Assembly (NCBI GenBank): GCA_023254905.1
Contig: JALRKF010000081.1
Coordinates: 1 to 45,691 of the forward strand
Direction of reading: 5' to 3'
Source of the DNA: Crocinitomicaceae bacterium
GTDB lineage: Bacteria > Bacteroidota > Bacteroidia > Flavobacteriales_D > Crocinitomicaceae
DNA: 45,691 nt
This document shows positions 1-9,756 of the stretch, one piece after another. The position numbers and the translations under genes are program-made. The notes under the pieces were generated by a model that searched no databases, was not told the origin of the DNA, and saw only the letters and a program-made list of their open reading frames with translations. Every line of letters begins with the position of its first letter. The stretch's first letter is position 1.

Positions 1-65
1 AGCACCGCCACGAACAACGCAGGTCCGATCCAAAGCCACTCAGGATGTTGCCATTTGAATGCCAT
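1..65 (-). CDS. N-terminus of a predicted membrane protein, BatA/VWA-like start (truncated by window edge)
   Basis: Reverse complement reads ATG GCA TTC AAA TGG CAA CAT CCT GAG TGG CTT TGG... = [22 protein letters not shown], resembling 'hP-WLW' N-termini of BatA-type proteins; its ATG overlaps the stop of the preceding minus-strand ORF (TAATG). Only about 21 codons are visible, so family assignment is weak. Confidence 0.35.
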   Translation of the reverse strand, partial: MAFKWQHPEWLWIGPALFVAV

Positions 66-236
66 TAGAATGCAGTTTGCTTTGTTGTACTTGCTTCAAG
101 TCCTGTCTCTGAATATGAAAAGATATAACCACGATCTTCGTCAAATCCACCGTCTGTTAGGAACGCAGAACCCCAGTGACTAATCAGTGGTGTAATTGTA
201 TTACTAATAAGAACAACACCTGTTTTATTAACATGT
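65..236 (-). CDS. C-terminal fragment of an unidentified protein (…[55 protein letters not shown])
   Basis: Minus-strand ORF 65..325; residues before about VNKTG are simply the antisense of the accB Ala/Pro linker, so only the C-terminal ~55 aa look like a real protein. Stop overlaps the next ATG. Confidence 0.4.
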
Positions 237-557
237 GCTTCGGCTGCGCCTGCACCTGCAGCGGCTCCCGCAGCAACCCCAGCTCCTGCTGAGGAACAAT
301 CGGCTGATGATTCGAAATATGTCACAGTGAAGTCTCCTATTATTGGAACTTTTTATAGATCCCCAGGTCCGGACAAAGATCCATTCATCAACGTTGGAGA
401 TACTATCGCAGTTGGAGATACGGTTTGTATCATTGAAGCAATGAAACTTTTCAATGAGATTGAATCAGAAGTTAGCGGAAAGATCGTCAAGGTATTGGTA
501 GATGATTCATCACCAGTCGAGTATGATCAGCCTCTCTTCTTAGTTGATCCGTCATAA
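237..557 (+). pseudogene. accB: Acetyl-CoA carboxylase biotin carboxyl carrier protein, 5' truncated (Ala/Pro linker plus biotinyl domain)
   Basis: In-frame translation [98 protein letters not shown] with the EAMK biotinylation motif; no normal N-terminal domain upstream, and the frame is closed by TGA at 177-179. Immediately upstream of accC. Confidence 0.85.
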
Positions 558-604
558 TTATTATTGACTCATAATCGGATTGATCCGATGATAAAATAGT
601 TACC

Positions 605-1945
605 ATGGGTATGTTTAAAAAAATATTAATTGCCAACCGTGGAGAGATTGCCTTACGCGTAATTCGTACTTGTAAGGAAATGGGAATCAAAACGGTTGCT
701 GTTTATTCAACGGCAGATAAGGACAGCTTGCATGTTCGTTTCGCCGATGAGGCAGTCTGTATAGGACCTGCAGTGAGCGCTAAATCATATCTGTCTATCC
801 CGAATATTATTGCAGCTGCAGAAATCACAAATGCTGACGCGATTCATCCGGGATACGGATTTTTGTCAGAGAATGCGAAGTTCTCGCGTGTTTGTAAAGA
901 GCATGAGATAAAATTTATTGGAGCGACGCCTGAGCAAATAGATGGAATGGGAGATAAATCCAATGCAAAAGCCACAATGATTGCAGCTGGAGTCCCTTGT
1001 ATTCCTGGTTCTGATGGCTTGCTTAAGGATCTTGCTGATGCGAAAAAAGTAGCAAAGCAGATCAAATATCCGATTATTCTGAAAGCTACTGCGGGAGGTG
1101 GTGGAAAAGGAATGCGTATCGTCTGGAAAGAAGAAGATATGGAAGCAGCATGGAATGGAACACGACAGGAAGCGGCTGCGGCATTTGGGAATGATGGAAT
1201 CTACATGGAGAAATTCATAGAAGAACCGCGCCATATTGAGATTCAGATTGCGGGAGACCAGTTTGGAAATGCGTGTCATATGTCAGAAAGAGATTGTTCA
1301 ATACAGCGTAGACACCAGAAGTTAGTGGAAGAAACGCCAAGTCCATTCATGACGGATGATCTGCGAGAGAGAATGGGTAAAGCAGCAATACTAGCCACAA
1401 AAGCGGTAGATTATGAAGGTGTTGGTACGGTTGAGTTCTTAGTCGATAAAAATCGTGACTTCTACTTTATGGAGATGAATACTCGAATTCAGGTAGAACA
1501 TACAATCACAGAAGAGGTAATTAATTTTGACTTGATAAAAGAGCAAATAAAGATTGCAGCAGGGGAAAAGATGTCAGGGTCAAATTATTACCCACAAATG
1601 CACTCTATACAGTGCCGTATAAATGCAGAGGATCCATACAAAGATTTTCGACCTTCACCAGGTAAGATAATTAGTTATCATTCTCCGGGAGGCCATGGTG
1701 TAAGAGTTGACACACACGCGTATGCTGGTTATGCCATTCCACCGAATTATGATTCGATGATATCAAAGCTGATTGTCGTAGCCCAGACTAGAGAGGAGGC
1801 AATCAAAAAAATGAAAAGAGCCCTTGATGAGTATATTATAGAAGGTATACAGACTACAATTCCTTTCCACCAGAAGCTTATGGATGATAAGGATTTTAGG
1901 AAGGGTAATTTTACAACAAAATTCATGGATACATTTGAATTCTAA
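605..1945 (+). CDS. accC: Acetyl-CoA carboxylase biotin carboxylase subunit
   Basis: 446 aa; [55 protein letters not shown] motifs. Confidence 0.97.
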   Translation: MGMFKKILIANRGEIALRVIRTCKEMGIKTVAVYSTADKDSLHVRFADEAVCIGPAVSAKSYLSIPNIIAAAEITNADAIHPGYGFLSENAKFSRVCKEHEIKFIGATPEQIDGMGDKSNAKATMIAAGVPCIPGSDGLLKDLADAKKVAKQIKYPIILKATAGGGGKGMRIVWKEEDMEAAWNGTRQEAAAAFGNDGIYMEKFIEEPRHIEIQIAGDQFGNACHMSERDCSIQRRHQKLVEETPSPFMTDDLRERMGKAAILATKAVDYEGVGTVEFLVDKNRDFYFMEMNTRIQVEHTITEEVINFDLIKEQIKIAAGEKMSGSNYYPQMHSIQCRINAEDPYKDFRPSPGKIISYHSPGGHGVRVDTHAYAGYAIPPNYDSMISKLIVVAQTREEAIKKMKRALDEYIIEGIQTTIPFHQKLMDDKDFRKGNFTTKFMDTFEF

Positions 1946-1950
1946 ATGGA

Positions 1951-1974
1951 AAGAGAGCCGAGGCTCTCTTTTTT
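1951..1974 (+). terminator. Rho-independent terminator after accC
   Basis: AAGAGAGCC GA GGCTCTCTT followed by T-run. Confidence 0.85.
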
Positions 1975-2040
1975 ATGCTATCCACATCTGTGGTTTCAAA
2001 ACTAAACTATCTAGAAAAGTGCATTAAGGAGAGGATTCAA

Positions 2041-2048
2041 TACATTTG
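2041..2048 (+). promoter_or_regulatory. Bacteroidota -7 box (TACATTTG) upstream of ftsX
   Basis: Matches TAnnTTTG; 6 nt before the ATG at 2055. Confidence 0.5.
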
Positions 2049-2054
2049 GTATAA

Positions 2055-2945
2055 ATGAGTAAAAAAGCGGAAAGATATAATTCGAGAGGTCTCAAAACTA
2101 GTTACATATCAACAACGTTTGGAGTATCATTAGTGCTTTTTATGATTTCTTTGATCATGGGAGGACAGTTTGGTTTTGACGCTATTCAGAAGCAGGCAAA
2201 AGAAAGTCTGCAGGCGGATATTTTCTTCCTGCCGGATATAAATGATGCGGAGAAGAAGAAGATCGAACAGGAATTAAAGACCTGGGATGAATTTTCAGAG
2301 GTGCTTTACATTTCTCAGGAGAGGGCGATTGAAGAGCTGGCCGGAACAGGCCAGAATCCAAAGGAAATTTTAGAAATTCTTGATGGCGAATTCCCAATAG
2401 ATGCGAATATTACGTTTATGCCAAAAGAGCAGTTTGCAACAGTTAAAGGCATGCAAGACATAAAGTCTAAACTGGAGCAAGAATACGCAAATCGAATTTT
2501 AGAGGTAAGTTATCAGGAATCTAGTGTGGAGGATGTAAACCTTGGTTTTAAACAGTTTGTATTTTTGTTCGGATTAATAGGTTTATTGTTAATTCTTATA
2601 GCGGTGGCGATGATAAATAATACGATCAGGTTGGCTCTCTATTCAAAAAGATTCTCAATTAAGACGATGCAGTTAGTGGGAGGAACTTCCGGTTACATAC
2701 GTCGACCATTCATTTTTCAAGCGGTTGGTATAGGATTGATAAGTGGAATAATTGCAATGGCCTTGTTTACAGGATTAATCTATGTTTTAAATCAACTTAT
2801 GGAAACCATTCAGATTAGTTTTCCAATTGAAATTTTAGCAATATTCTTTGCAGTTTTGATCCTACTCGGTATTCTGTTAACAGTCATCTCGACATGGTTC
2901 GCTCTTAACAAATTTTTACGAATGAAATTGGATGATTTGTATTAA
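2055..2945 (+). CDS. ftsX: Cell division protein FtsX (ABC transporter permease)
   Basis: 296 aa; FtsX-like topology with N-terminal TM, periplasmic domain, and C-terminal 3 TMs; MINNTIRLALYSKRFSIKTMQLVGGTSGYIRRPF signature. Confidence 0.93.
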   Translation: MSKKAERYNSRGLKTSYISTTFGVSLVLFMISLIMGGQFGFDAIQKQAKESLQADIFFLPDINDAEKKKIEQELKTWDEFSEVLYISQERAIEELAGTGQNPKEILEILDGEFPIDANITFMPKEQFATVKGMQDIKSKLEQEYANRILEVSYQESSVEDVNLGFKQFVFLFGLIGLLLILIAVAMINNTIRLALYSKRFSIKTMQLVGGTSGYIRRPFIFQAVGIGLISGIIAMALFTGLIYVLNQLMETIQISFPIEILAIFFAVLILLGILLTVISTWFALNKFLRMKLDDLY

Positions 2946-2954
2946 ATTTGGCGC

Positions 2955-3311
2955 ATGGGTAAGAAGAACAAATTAGCAAATCAGGAAAGCAATACAAATC
3001 TTGAAAAAGAGGTTTCTCCAGAGTCTGAAATTAACTTCATGAACACGTCAAAAGCCTCTCTTAAAGATTACAGTAAATCTGCTCCATTCGCATTTGATGC
3101 TAGAAACTATAAATTACTGCTTTTAGGTCTTGCTATTAATATTCTAGGCTTTATTTTAATGATTGGAGGAGCCTCGGAAGATCCAGCTCAGTTTAATGCA
3201 GACGAACTTTTTAGTGAAACGAGAATAACAGTCGCACCGATACTGATCGTTGTTGGGTACGTTGTTGTATTCTATTCGATCATGAAGAAAAATAAAGAGA
3301 ATAAAGATTAA
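2955..3311 (+). CDS. DUF3098-like two-TM membrane protein
   Basis: FAFDARNYKLLLLGLAINILGFILMIGGASEDPAQFNADELFSETRITVAPILIVVGYVVVFYSIM; located between ftsX and uppP as commonly seen in Bacteroidota. Confidence 0.8.
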   Translation: MGKKNKLANQESNTNLEKEVSPESEINFMNTSKASLKDYSKSAPFAFDARNYKLLLLGLAINILGFILMIGGASEDPAQFNADELFSETRITVAPILIVVGYVVVFYSIMKKNKENKD

Positions 3312-3318
3312 TCTCTAG

Positions 3319-4131
3319 ATGAGTTACCTTGAAGCGATAATACTGGGTTTTATCCAGGGGCTCACAGAATTTTTACCGGTAAGCAGTAGTGGACATCTTG
3401 AGTTGATGAAGGCAATACAAGGGCAAGAAATCACAGGAGAATCCGGGATGTTGATGACGGTAGTATTGCACTTTGCTACTGCATTAAGTACCATTCTTGT
3501 TTTCAGAAAAGACATTGGAGAGATTTTCAAAGGAATTTTTCAATTTAAGTTGAATGAGGAATTTTATTTCTCCTTGAAGATTTTACTATCCATGATTCCA
3601 GCAGTGATTGTGGGTGTGCTTTTTGAAGACGAACTTGAATCACTGTTTACGGGAAAGATCATGTTCGTTGGATGGATGCTTCTATTAACAGGGGCCTTAT
3701 TGATTCTTGCTGATCGTGCAAAGAATTCAGACAAAAAGGTTGGTTTTGGACATGCCGTTATCATTGGAGTTTCACAGGCAATAGCAATTCTACCTGGTGT
3801 TTCGAGATCTGGTTCTACCATTGGGACTTCGGTTCTACTGGGCATTGACAGAAGTAAAGCAGCGCGTTTTTCCTTTTTAATGGTTGTTCCCTTGATTTTG
3901 GGCAAAATGGCTAAAGACTTATTGGATTATAAATTAGCAGTGGGTCCAGAAACATCGGAGGATACTCTTGGAATTGGTGTGTTGATCGCTGGCTTTATCG
4001 CGGCATTTGTAACGGGTTATTTCGCCTGCACATGGATGATTCAACTCGTAAAGAGAAGTAAGCTTACGTATTTTTCTATATACTGTTTCGCTATTGGAAC
4101 GGTCGCCATTACCTGGGAATTGATTGGTTAG
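3319..4131 (+). CDS. uppP: Undecaprenyl-diphosphatase
   Basis: 270 aa; GLTEFLPVSSSGHLEL and PGVSRSGSTI motifs. Confidence 0.96.
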   Translation: MSYLEAIILGFIQGLTEFLPVSSSGHLELMKAIQGQEITGESGMLMTVVLHFATALSTILVFRKDIGEIFKGIFQFKLNEEFYFSLKILLSMIPAVIVGVLFEDELESLFTGKIMFVGWMLLLTGALLILADRAKNSDKKVGFGHAVIIGVSQAIAILPGVSRSGSTIGTSVLLGIDRSKAARFSFLMVVPLILGKMAKDLLDYKLAVGPETSEDTLGIGVLIAGFIAAFVTGYFACTWMIQLVKRSKLTYFSIYCFAIGTVAITWELIG

Positions 4132-4132
4132 T

Positions 4133-4828
4133 ATGGTCTATGAATTTGCATCGGGGTCAACAATTTTAGTAGATAAACCCTACGAATGGACATCTTTTGA
4201 TGTTGTGAACAAATTGAGGTGGCACCTCCGAAAGAAACTTGCCGCAAAGAAAATAAAGGTTGGACACGCTGGAACATTAGATCCACTAGCTACAGGGCTT
4301 CTAGTGATTTGTATAGGAAAACATACAAAAAAGATTAACGATTTCATTCAGGACGAAAAGGAGTATACTGGAACAATTTTACTCGGAAAAACGACCCCAT
4401 CTTTTGATCTTGAAACACCTTTTAGTCACGAATTTGATATTTCACATATAACACGGGAAATGCTCAATGAGGTCGCTTTAAGTTTTATTGGAGATCAAGA
4501 TCAGATACCACCTATATATTCTGCAAAACAGATCGATGGTAAACGAGCATATGAACATGCGCGAAAGGGCAGAGATATTCAATTGAAGTCTAATAAGATT
4601 AACATTTCTGCGTTTGAAATAAATATAGATTGCTTTCCAGAGATTATGTTTAGAATTGTTTGTAGCAAGGGAACTTATATTCGGTCAGTAGCTAATGACT
4701 TTGGAAAGAGATTGAATTCTGGAGGAACCCTGATCGAGTTGAGGCGAACACGTTCTGGGGAATTTAATATCGATGAAGCGAAATCGGTAGATAAATGGAT
4801 AGATTTTATAGAAAATATGCCTCTTTAA
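4133..4828 (+). CDS. truB: tRNA pseudouridine(55) synthase TruB
   Basis: [37 protein letters not shown] motifs; ATG at 4133 preferred over the TTG at 4124 used in the ORF track. Confidence 0.95.
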   Translation: MVYEFASGSTILVDKPYEWTSFDVVNKLRWHLRKKLAAKKIKVGHAGTLDPLATGLLVICIGKHTKKINDFIQDEKEYTGTILLGKTTPSFDLETPFSHEFDISHITREMLNEVALSFIGDQDQIPPIYSAKQIDGKRAYEHARKGRDIQLKSNKINISAFEINIDCFPEIMFRIVCSKGTYIRSVANDFGKRLNSGGTLIELRRTRSGEFNIDEAKSVDKWIDFIENMPL

Positions 4829-4843
4829 ACATCATATATTTTT

Positions 4844-4851
4844 TATCTTTG
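4844..4851 (+). promoter_or_regulatory. Bacteroidota -7 box (TATCTTTG) upstream of queA
   Basis: Exact TAnnTTTG match in the truB-queA intergenic region. Confidence 0.55.
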
Positions 4852-4904
4852 CGACCCCAATAAAAAAGATTTTAGGAATCACAAAAAAGTTGGTTATGAA
4901 TAAA

Positions 4905-5954
4905 ATGAAACTTTCTCAGTTTAACTTCAATCTTCCTGAAGAACTGATTGCGAATTATCCAAGTGAAAATAGAGACGAATGTCGTTTGATGGTAATCCAT
5001 CGCGAGACAGGCAAGATTGAGCATAAATTGTTTAAGGATCTTATTGATTATGTTGATGAGGGAGATGTGATGATCATGAACAACACAAAGGTGTTTCCTG
5101 CTAGAATGTATGGGAACAAAGAAAAGACAGGGGCTAAAATCGAAGTTTTCTTACTTCGGGAACTGAACAGGGAAAGTCTATTGTGGGATGTTTTAGTAGA
5201 TCCAGCAAGAAAGATAAGAATAGGAAATAAACTGTATTTTGGGGACGATGAGTCATTAGTAGCTGAAGTGATTGATAATACAACTTCAAGAGGGAGAACA
5301 TTGCGTTTTCTTTTTGATGGTCCTTATGAAGAATTTAAAAAGAAGATTACTGAATTAGGCGAAACACCACTACCAAAGTATATCAAAAGGGATGTTGAGG
5401 ATTCCGATGAAGAGCGTTACCAAACGATTTACGCTAAGGAAGAGGGAGCAGTAGCAGCTCCAACTGCGGGCTTACACTTCTCTCGTCAGCTAATGAAGCG
5501 TCTTGAATTGAAAGGAGTTGATTTTGCGGAAGTTACACTTCATGTAGGGTTGGGAACTTTTCGCCCTGTGGAGGTAGAAGATCTTACAAAGCATAAGATG
5601 GACTCGGAGCAAGCAATTATTACTCAAAAAGCCGCAGATGTTGTGAATAATGCTAAACGGAATAAGAATAAAGTTTTCGCAGTGGGAACAACATCTATGA
5701 GATCAATTGAAAGCTCTGTATCTACGGACGGGTTATTGAAACCCTTTGACGGTTGGACAAATAAATTTATATTCCCTCCTTATGATTTTAGTATTGCAGA
5801 TGCTTTGATCACAAATTTTCATACACCACTCTCAACATTGTTGATGATGATCTCAGCGTTTATGGGGCATGAGTTGATGCATGAGGTTTACGCTGAGGCG
5901 GTCAAAGAGAAATACAGGTTTTATTCATATGGAGATGCGATGTTGATCATCTAG
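4905..5954 (+). CDS. queA: S-adenosylmethionine:tRNA ribosyltransferase-isomerase
   Basis: [63 protein letters not shown]. Upstream in-frame starts at 4890 (TTG) and 4896 also possible. Confidence 0.95.
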   Translation: MKLSQFNFNLPEELIANYPSENRDECRLMVIHRETGKIEHKLFKDLIDYVDEGDVMIMNNTKVFPARMYGNKEKTGAKIEVFLLRELNRESLLWDVLVDPARKIRIGNKLYFGDDESLVAEVIDNTTSRGRTLRFLFDGPYEEFKKKITELGETPLPKYIKRDVEDSDEERYQTIYAKEEGAVAAPTAGLHFSRQLMKRLELKGVDFAEVTLHVGLGTFRPVEVEDLTKHKMDSEQAIITQKAADVVNNAKRNKNKVFAVGTTSMRSIESSVSTDGLLKPFDGWTNKFIFPPYDFSIADALITNFHTPLSTLLMMISAFMGHELMHEVYAEAVKEKYRFYSYGDAMLII

Positions 5955-5974
5955 CATGAAAAAGAGCATATAAT

Positions 5975-6008
5975 AAAAAAGGATGTCGTAGTTTCGACAT
6001 CCTTTTTT
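5975..6008 (+). terminator. Rho-independent terminator after queA
   Basis: AAAAAAGGATGTCG TAGTTT CGACATCCTTTTTT perfect stem. Confidence 0.9.
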
Positions 6009-6159
6009 CAATCATAGTAGTTAGTGAATTTCTTTGATTTACCAACCAACCGTTGCAAATCGACGACAAGATACAATTTTTAATCGATAAACAAAATCTC
6101 GAATAAAAAGTGATGGTGAAAAAGTCCTAGTTCTTAGAAAGACTACCCCAAATAATGCT

Positions 6160-6167
6160 TAATTTTG
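6160..6167 (+). promoter_or_regulatory. Bacteroidota -7 box (TAATTTTG) upstream of ctaB
   Basis: TAnnTTTG match 29 nt before the ATG at 6197, after a terminator. Confidence 0.5.
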
Positions 6168-6196
6168 CATCAGTTTATTGAACGGTTTTTGCACGA

Positions 6197-7072
6197 ATGA
6201 GTATTTCTGAAAAAATAAAGAGCTATTTGGTGTTTGCCAAATTTAGACTGTCCTTTTTGGTAATTCTTTCGGCCCTTTCCGGCTTTCTTTTTGTGGGAGG
6301 AGATTCATTAATCAAGATTTTCTATTTAGGGATTGGTGGAATTTTGGTTACAGCTGCATCGAATGGTAGTAACCAGATTTGGGAAAAAGACCTAGACAAA
6401 CTCATGAAGAGAACGGAATCTAGACCTATTCCGCAAGGTCAAATGTCTGTAAGAGAAGGAATCATTGTTGTAATCCTCTCGCTTCTTGTTGGGCTGATCT
6501 TTTTGTATCAATTAAATCTGATTTCCGCCCTATTAGGTTTATTAGCATTCATCTCATACGTGTTTATCTACACACCAATGAAACGTGTTTCTCCTTGGGC
6601 CGTATTTGTTGGAGCATTTCCAGGAGCAATTCCACCAATGTTAGGAGCAATAGCAGAAACGGGGAGCTTCGGGTTGATTCCCGGCGTACTTTTCTTCGTG
6701 CAATTTACATGGCAATTTCCTCATTTTTGGGCAATAGCATGGGTTGCTTATGATGATTATAAAGTAGGAGGATTTTCATTGCTACCCTCGAAAAGTGGTA
6801 AAACCAAGAACTCAGCATTCCAGATCGTTGCTTATTCACTGGCCTTGATACCATTCAGTCTTTTGCCTTGGTTACTCAGTTGGACAGGATCTATATCGAT
6901 GATCGTTGCCACAATTCTCGGAGGTATATTCTTCTTGTATTCTTATCGCCTATTTCTAACATGTGAAGATAAAGATGCAAGAAAGTTGATGTTTGCTTCT
7001 TTTTTCTACCTACCTATTATTCAGTTTGTTTATGTCTTTGATAGAATAGAAATAGCGATACCAAATTTTTAA
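6197..7072 (+). CDS. ctaB: Protoheme IX farnesyltransferase (heme O synthase)
   Basis: UbiA family: GSNQIWEKDLDKLMKRTESRPIPQG; YTPMKRVSPWAVFVGAFPGAIPPMLG; QFPHFWAIAWVAYDDYKVGGFSLLP. Confidence 0.95.
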   Translation: MSISEKIKSYLVFAKFRLSFLVILSALSGFLFVGGDSLIKIFYLGIGGILVTAASNGSNQIWEKDLDKLMKRTESRPIPQGQMSVREGIIVVILSLLVGLIFLYQLNLISALLGLLAFISYVFIYTPMKRVSPWAVFVGAFPGAIPPMLGAIAETGSFGLIPGVLFFVQFTWQFPHFWAIAWVAYDDYKVGGFSLLPSKSGKTKNSAFQIVAYSLALIPFSLLPWLLSWTGSISMIVATILGGIFFLYSYRLFLTCEDKDARKLMFASFFYLPIIQFVYVFDRIEIAIPNF

Positions 7073-7074
7073 TT

Positions 7075-8268
7075 ATGCAAAACGAAGAATTAAATCCAGA
7101 CGGAATCACACAACAGAACAAGGCGAAGAAAAACCTCGTTTACATCGGAATGTTCAGTGTAGTGATGTTTTTTGCAGGACTTACATCTGCATACATCGTC
7201 TCCATGGGAGACTCATTCTGGGTAAAAACACAATTACCACAGGCTTTTTGGATAAGCACAGTTATCATCATAATCAGCTCGGTTACTTTTCAGTATGCAG
7301 TGAGGTCGATCAAAAAAGGAAACAGTACAGGATTAAAAATAGGTGTAGTAGCTACATTTATTCTGGGACTTGCGTTCATTTATTTTCAGTTCAAAGGGTA
7401 TGGAGCCCTTTCTGATATGGGGGTGAGAGTTAACCAGGAATTGTTTGTTGATGAGGGGTACTATGGATATGATGAGGTTACAAGGCTTGGTTATTATGAT
7501 GTGAAATACAATGATAAGTTGATTACATCTGATGGATATCATTTTTTCATTGATGGGAAACCCTTATCAAATGAAGTCAGAGAGAATTTAATGACTTTCA
7601 TGAGTCAATTTGCTGATCAAAAATACACCATGTGGGATGCGCTGACAGATAAGACGCTGCGCCGAAATGAATTCTTAAACGATTCGATTGACTTCATGGT
7701 CACCCCATCCGACAATATTACACTCATGTACCGAGATGAAATTATGTACATTGATAACGGAAAGCTATATCGATCAGATTCAACCGAGATCAAAAGAACC
7801 GATAAGCTGAGATTAAGAAATTTAGCTAACAACGTGCGTGATAGTCGTGGAGATTTTTATGTTAAGGGCATTATGGGTAAAGACTTCCACGTAATCTATC
7901 GCCCGGCTTATATCGAGACAGCAGAGGGCGATAGAATTTCTAACAAAGAGAAAGGGAATTACTATGAATTGGAGTACGTAAATAGGCGATTGAAATATAA
8001 AGGAATGAATGGTTATTTAACGGAAAATGATTTAAGAAAAGCTACGGAAACAGCGGATACTGCATCAGCTTATTTATGGATCATTACCTTTGCTCATTTA
8101 TTACACATTTTGGTTACCATGTTATACCTAATTCGAGTTGTAATTCATTCATTTACAGGCAGAATAACCCAAGTGAATTACATTGGTTTAAAAATGGGGT
8201 CATTATTCTGGCATTTTTTAGGTTTATTATGGTTGTATTTATTACTCTTTTTACTTTTTATTCACTAA
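7075..8268 (+). CDS. COX3-family cytochrome c oxidase subunit with a large extramembrane insertion
   Basis: N-terminal TMs (VYIGMFSVVMFFAGLTSAYIVS…LPQAFWISTVIIIISSVTFQYAVRSIKKGN) and C-terminal TMs (WIITFAHLLHILVTMLYLIRVV…GSLFWHFLGLLWLYLLLFLLF) of Bacteroidota COX3 proteins, separated by about 190 hydrophilic residues. Confidence 0.85.
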   Translation: MQNEELNPDGITQQNKAKKNLVYIGMFSVVMFFAGLTSAYIVSMGDSFWVKTQLPQAFWISTVIIIISSVTFQYAVRSIKKGNSTGLKIGVVATFILGLAFIYFQFKGYGALSDMGVRVNQELFVDEGYYGYDEVTRLGYYDVKYNDKLITSDGYHFFIDGKPLSNEVRENLMTFMSQFADQKYTMWDALTDKTLRRNEFLNDSIDFMVTPSDNITLMYRDEIMYIDNGKLYRSDSTEIKRTDKLRLRNLANNVRDSRGDFYVKGIMGKDFHVIYRPAYIETAEGDRISNKEKGNYYELEYVNRRLKYKGMNGYLTENDLRKATETADTASAYLWIITFAHLLHILVTMLYLIRVVIHSFTGRITQVNYIGLKMGSLFWHFLGLLWLYLLLFLLFIH

Positions 8269-8292
8269 ACTTGTACCAAAATTTTTGAAAGA

Positions 8293-9351
8293 ATGGCAGG
8301 ACACGCTACGAAACAAATTGATGCTAAAACGCTTTGGGGTGGTAAGATGTCACCGTTTAGTACGAGCTATGGTAAATTGATGATGTGGTTCTTCCTCGTG
8401 TCGGATGCATTGACATTTGGAGGACTTCTGATAGCCTATGGTTTTACAAGACACAGCACTCCTGAAGCATGGCCTATTGGAGAGGAAACTTTTAATTCAC
8501 TTCCCTTCTTAGGACATGGTTATCCACTTATTTATGTGGCTTTAATGACTTTCATTTTGATCGTTTCTTCTGTTACCATGGTTCTTGGAGTAGAGGCTGG
8601 TCATAGGATGGATAAAAAAGGAGTTGTGAAGTGGATGATTGCAACAATCATTGGTGGTTTCTTTTTCCTTGGATCACAGGCTTGGGAGTGGAGTCACTTC
8701 ATTCATGGCTCAGAATTTGGAAAGATCGAGCTTTCAGATGGATCACAAGCTATCGTAAAAGGACATTTTGGTGAAATTAAGAATTTCGAAATCGTTTCTG
8801 TTCAAGAGGGATCTCATCACGAAATAGGAGAAAAGATTGTTGCTGGAGAACATGGTATGTCACAGGCAGATTTGATGCATGAATATCAACATGCTGCAGC
8901 GGCAGGTCATATTTACAATAATATGATTACGCTTCACGATGGCTCTGTAGCCAAGATATCGAAAGAATCGAACGACCACATGGAGTTGATTATCAAGTCC
9001 AATGGTAGCCAATATAAAGTAGGTGACAGAATAGAGGATAATGTTAAGGCTGCCGAAGTATATGAGCAAGTGATTAACTCAGGAGAGGCAAATAGAGTGA
9101 TTTATGGTGCGAATCTTGAACAAAATGAGTATGGCCCGCAACAATACGGACAGTTTTTCTTCTTCATCACAGGTTTTCACGGATTTCACGTATTTTCAGG
9201 AGTAATCATCAACATTATAATTTGTATTGGAGTGATGATGGGAATCTATCACAAAAGGGGGCATTATGAGATGGTAGAGAAAACCGGTTTGTACTGGCAC
9301 TTTGTCGATCTGGTATGGGTATTTGTATTTACATTCTTTTACTTGATATAA
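8293..9351 (+). CDS. Cytochrome c oxidase subunit III
   Basis: MSPFSTSYGKLMMWFFLVSDALTFGGLL; FFFFITGFHGFHVFSGVIINIII; GLYWHFVDLVWVFVFTFFYLI; about 130 aa hydrophilic insert between the middle TMs. Confidence 0.92.
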   Translation: MAGHATKQIDAKTLWGGKMSPFSTSYGKLMMWFFLVSDALTFGGLLIAYGFTRHSTPEAWPIGEETFNSLPFLGHGYPLIYVALMTFILIVSSVTMVLGVEAGHRMDKKGVVKWMIATIIGGFFFLGSQAWEWSHFIHGSEFGKIELSDGSQAIVKGHFGEIKNFEIVSVQEGSHHEIGEKIVAGEHGMSQADLMHEYQHAAAAGHIYNNMITLHDGSVAKISKESNDHMELIIKSNGSQYKVGDRIEDNVKAAEVYEQVINSGEANRVIYGANLEQNEYGPQQYGQFFFFITGFHGFHVFSGVIINIIICIGVMMGIYHKRGHYEMVEKTGLYWHFVDLVWVFVFTFFYLI

Positions 9352-9370
9352 AAAGGAAAAAACTTAAGAA

Positions 9371-9742
9371 ATGGAAAGAGACGATATCATTGAATATTCA
9401 TTAGACGCTCATCACAGTGAAGAGCATGGAGCCAAGATCCGCAAGAAAATTTGGTTTGTGACTGCTTTACTAACTGTGATTACAGTTGTTGAAGTTGGTC
9501 TAGGAATGTATATAAAACAAGGTTCAGGAGCTTGGCCTTTTGTAAAGTGGTCGTTCATTATTATGACCCTTTTAAAAGCTGGTTACATCGTTATGGTTTT
9601 TATGCACTTAGGTGATGAAAGAAAGGGCTTAAGATCTGTAATATTGGTACCATATTTCATCTTCATGCTTTACTTGATCTTCATTGCGCTGTGGGAAGGA
9701 TTAGCGGTAGGTGTTTCATGGCCTTCGACTTTTGGAATGTAA
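9371..9742 (+). CDS. Cytochrome c oxidase subunit IV-like protein
   Basis: 123 aa, three TMs, position directly after COX3; KIWFVTALLTVITVVEVGLGMYIK…TLLKAGYIVMVFMHLGDERKGLR. Confidence 0.88.
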   Translation: MERDDIIEYSLDAHHSEEHGAKIRKKIWFVTALLTVITVVEVGLGMYIKQGSGAWPFVKWSFIIMTLLKAGYIVMVFMHLGDERKGLRSVILVPYFIFMLYLIFIALWEGLAVGVSWPSTFGM

Positions 9743-9756
9743 AGATTTAAGAGAAC

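Noticed and set aside
65-325. 86-aa minus ORF with Ala/Gly-rich N-terminus as a single novel protein
   Set aside because: Its N-terminal part is the antisense of the canonical BCCP Ala/Pro linker; only the C-terminal part is plausibly real.
866-1279. 137-aa antisense ORF within accC
   Set aside because: Lies entirely opposite a strongly supported gene; composition looks like antisense frame with no start signals or motifs.
3564-3905. 113-aa antisense ORF within uppP
   Set aside because: Fully antisense to a conserved CDS; no independent support.
8076-8288. 70-aa ORF out of frame in the 3' end of the COX3-like gene
   Set aside because: Alternate-frame read of TM-coding sequence, which is naturally hydrophobic; no independent start context.
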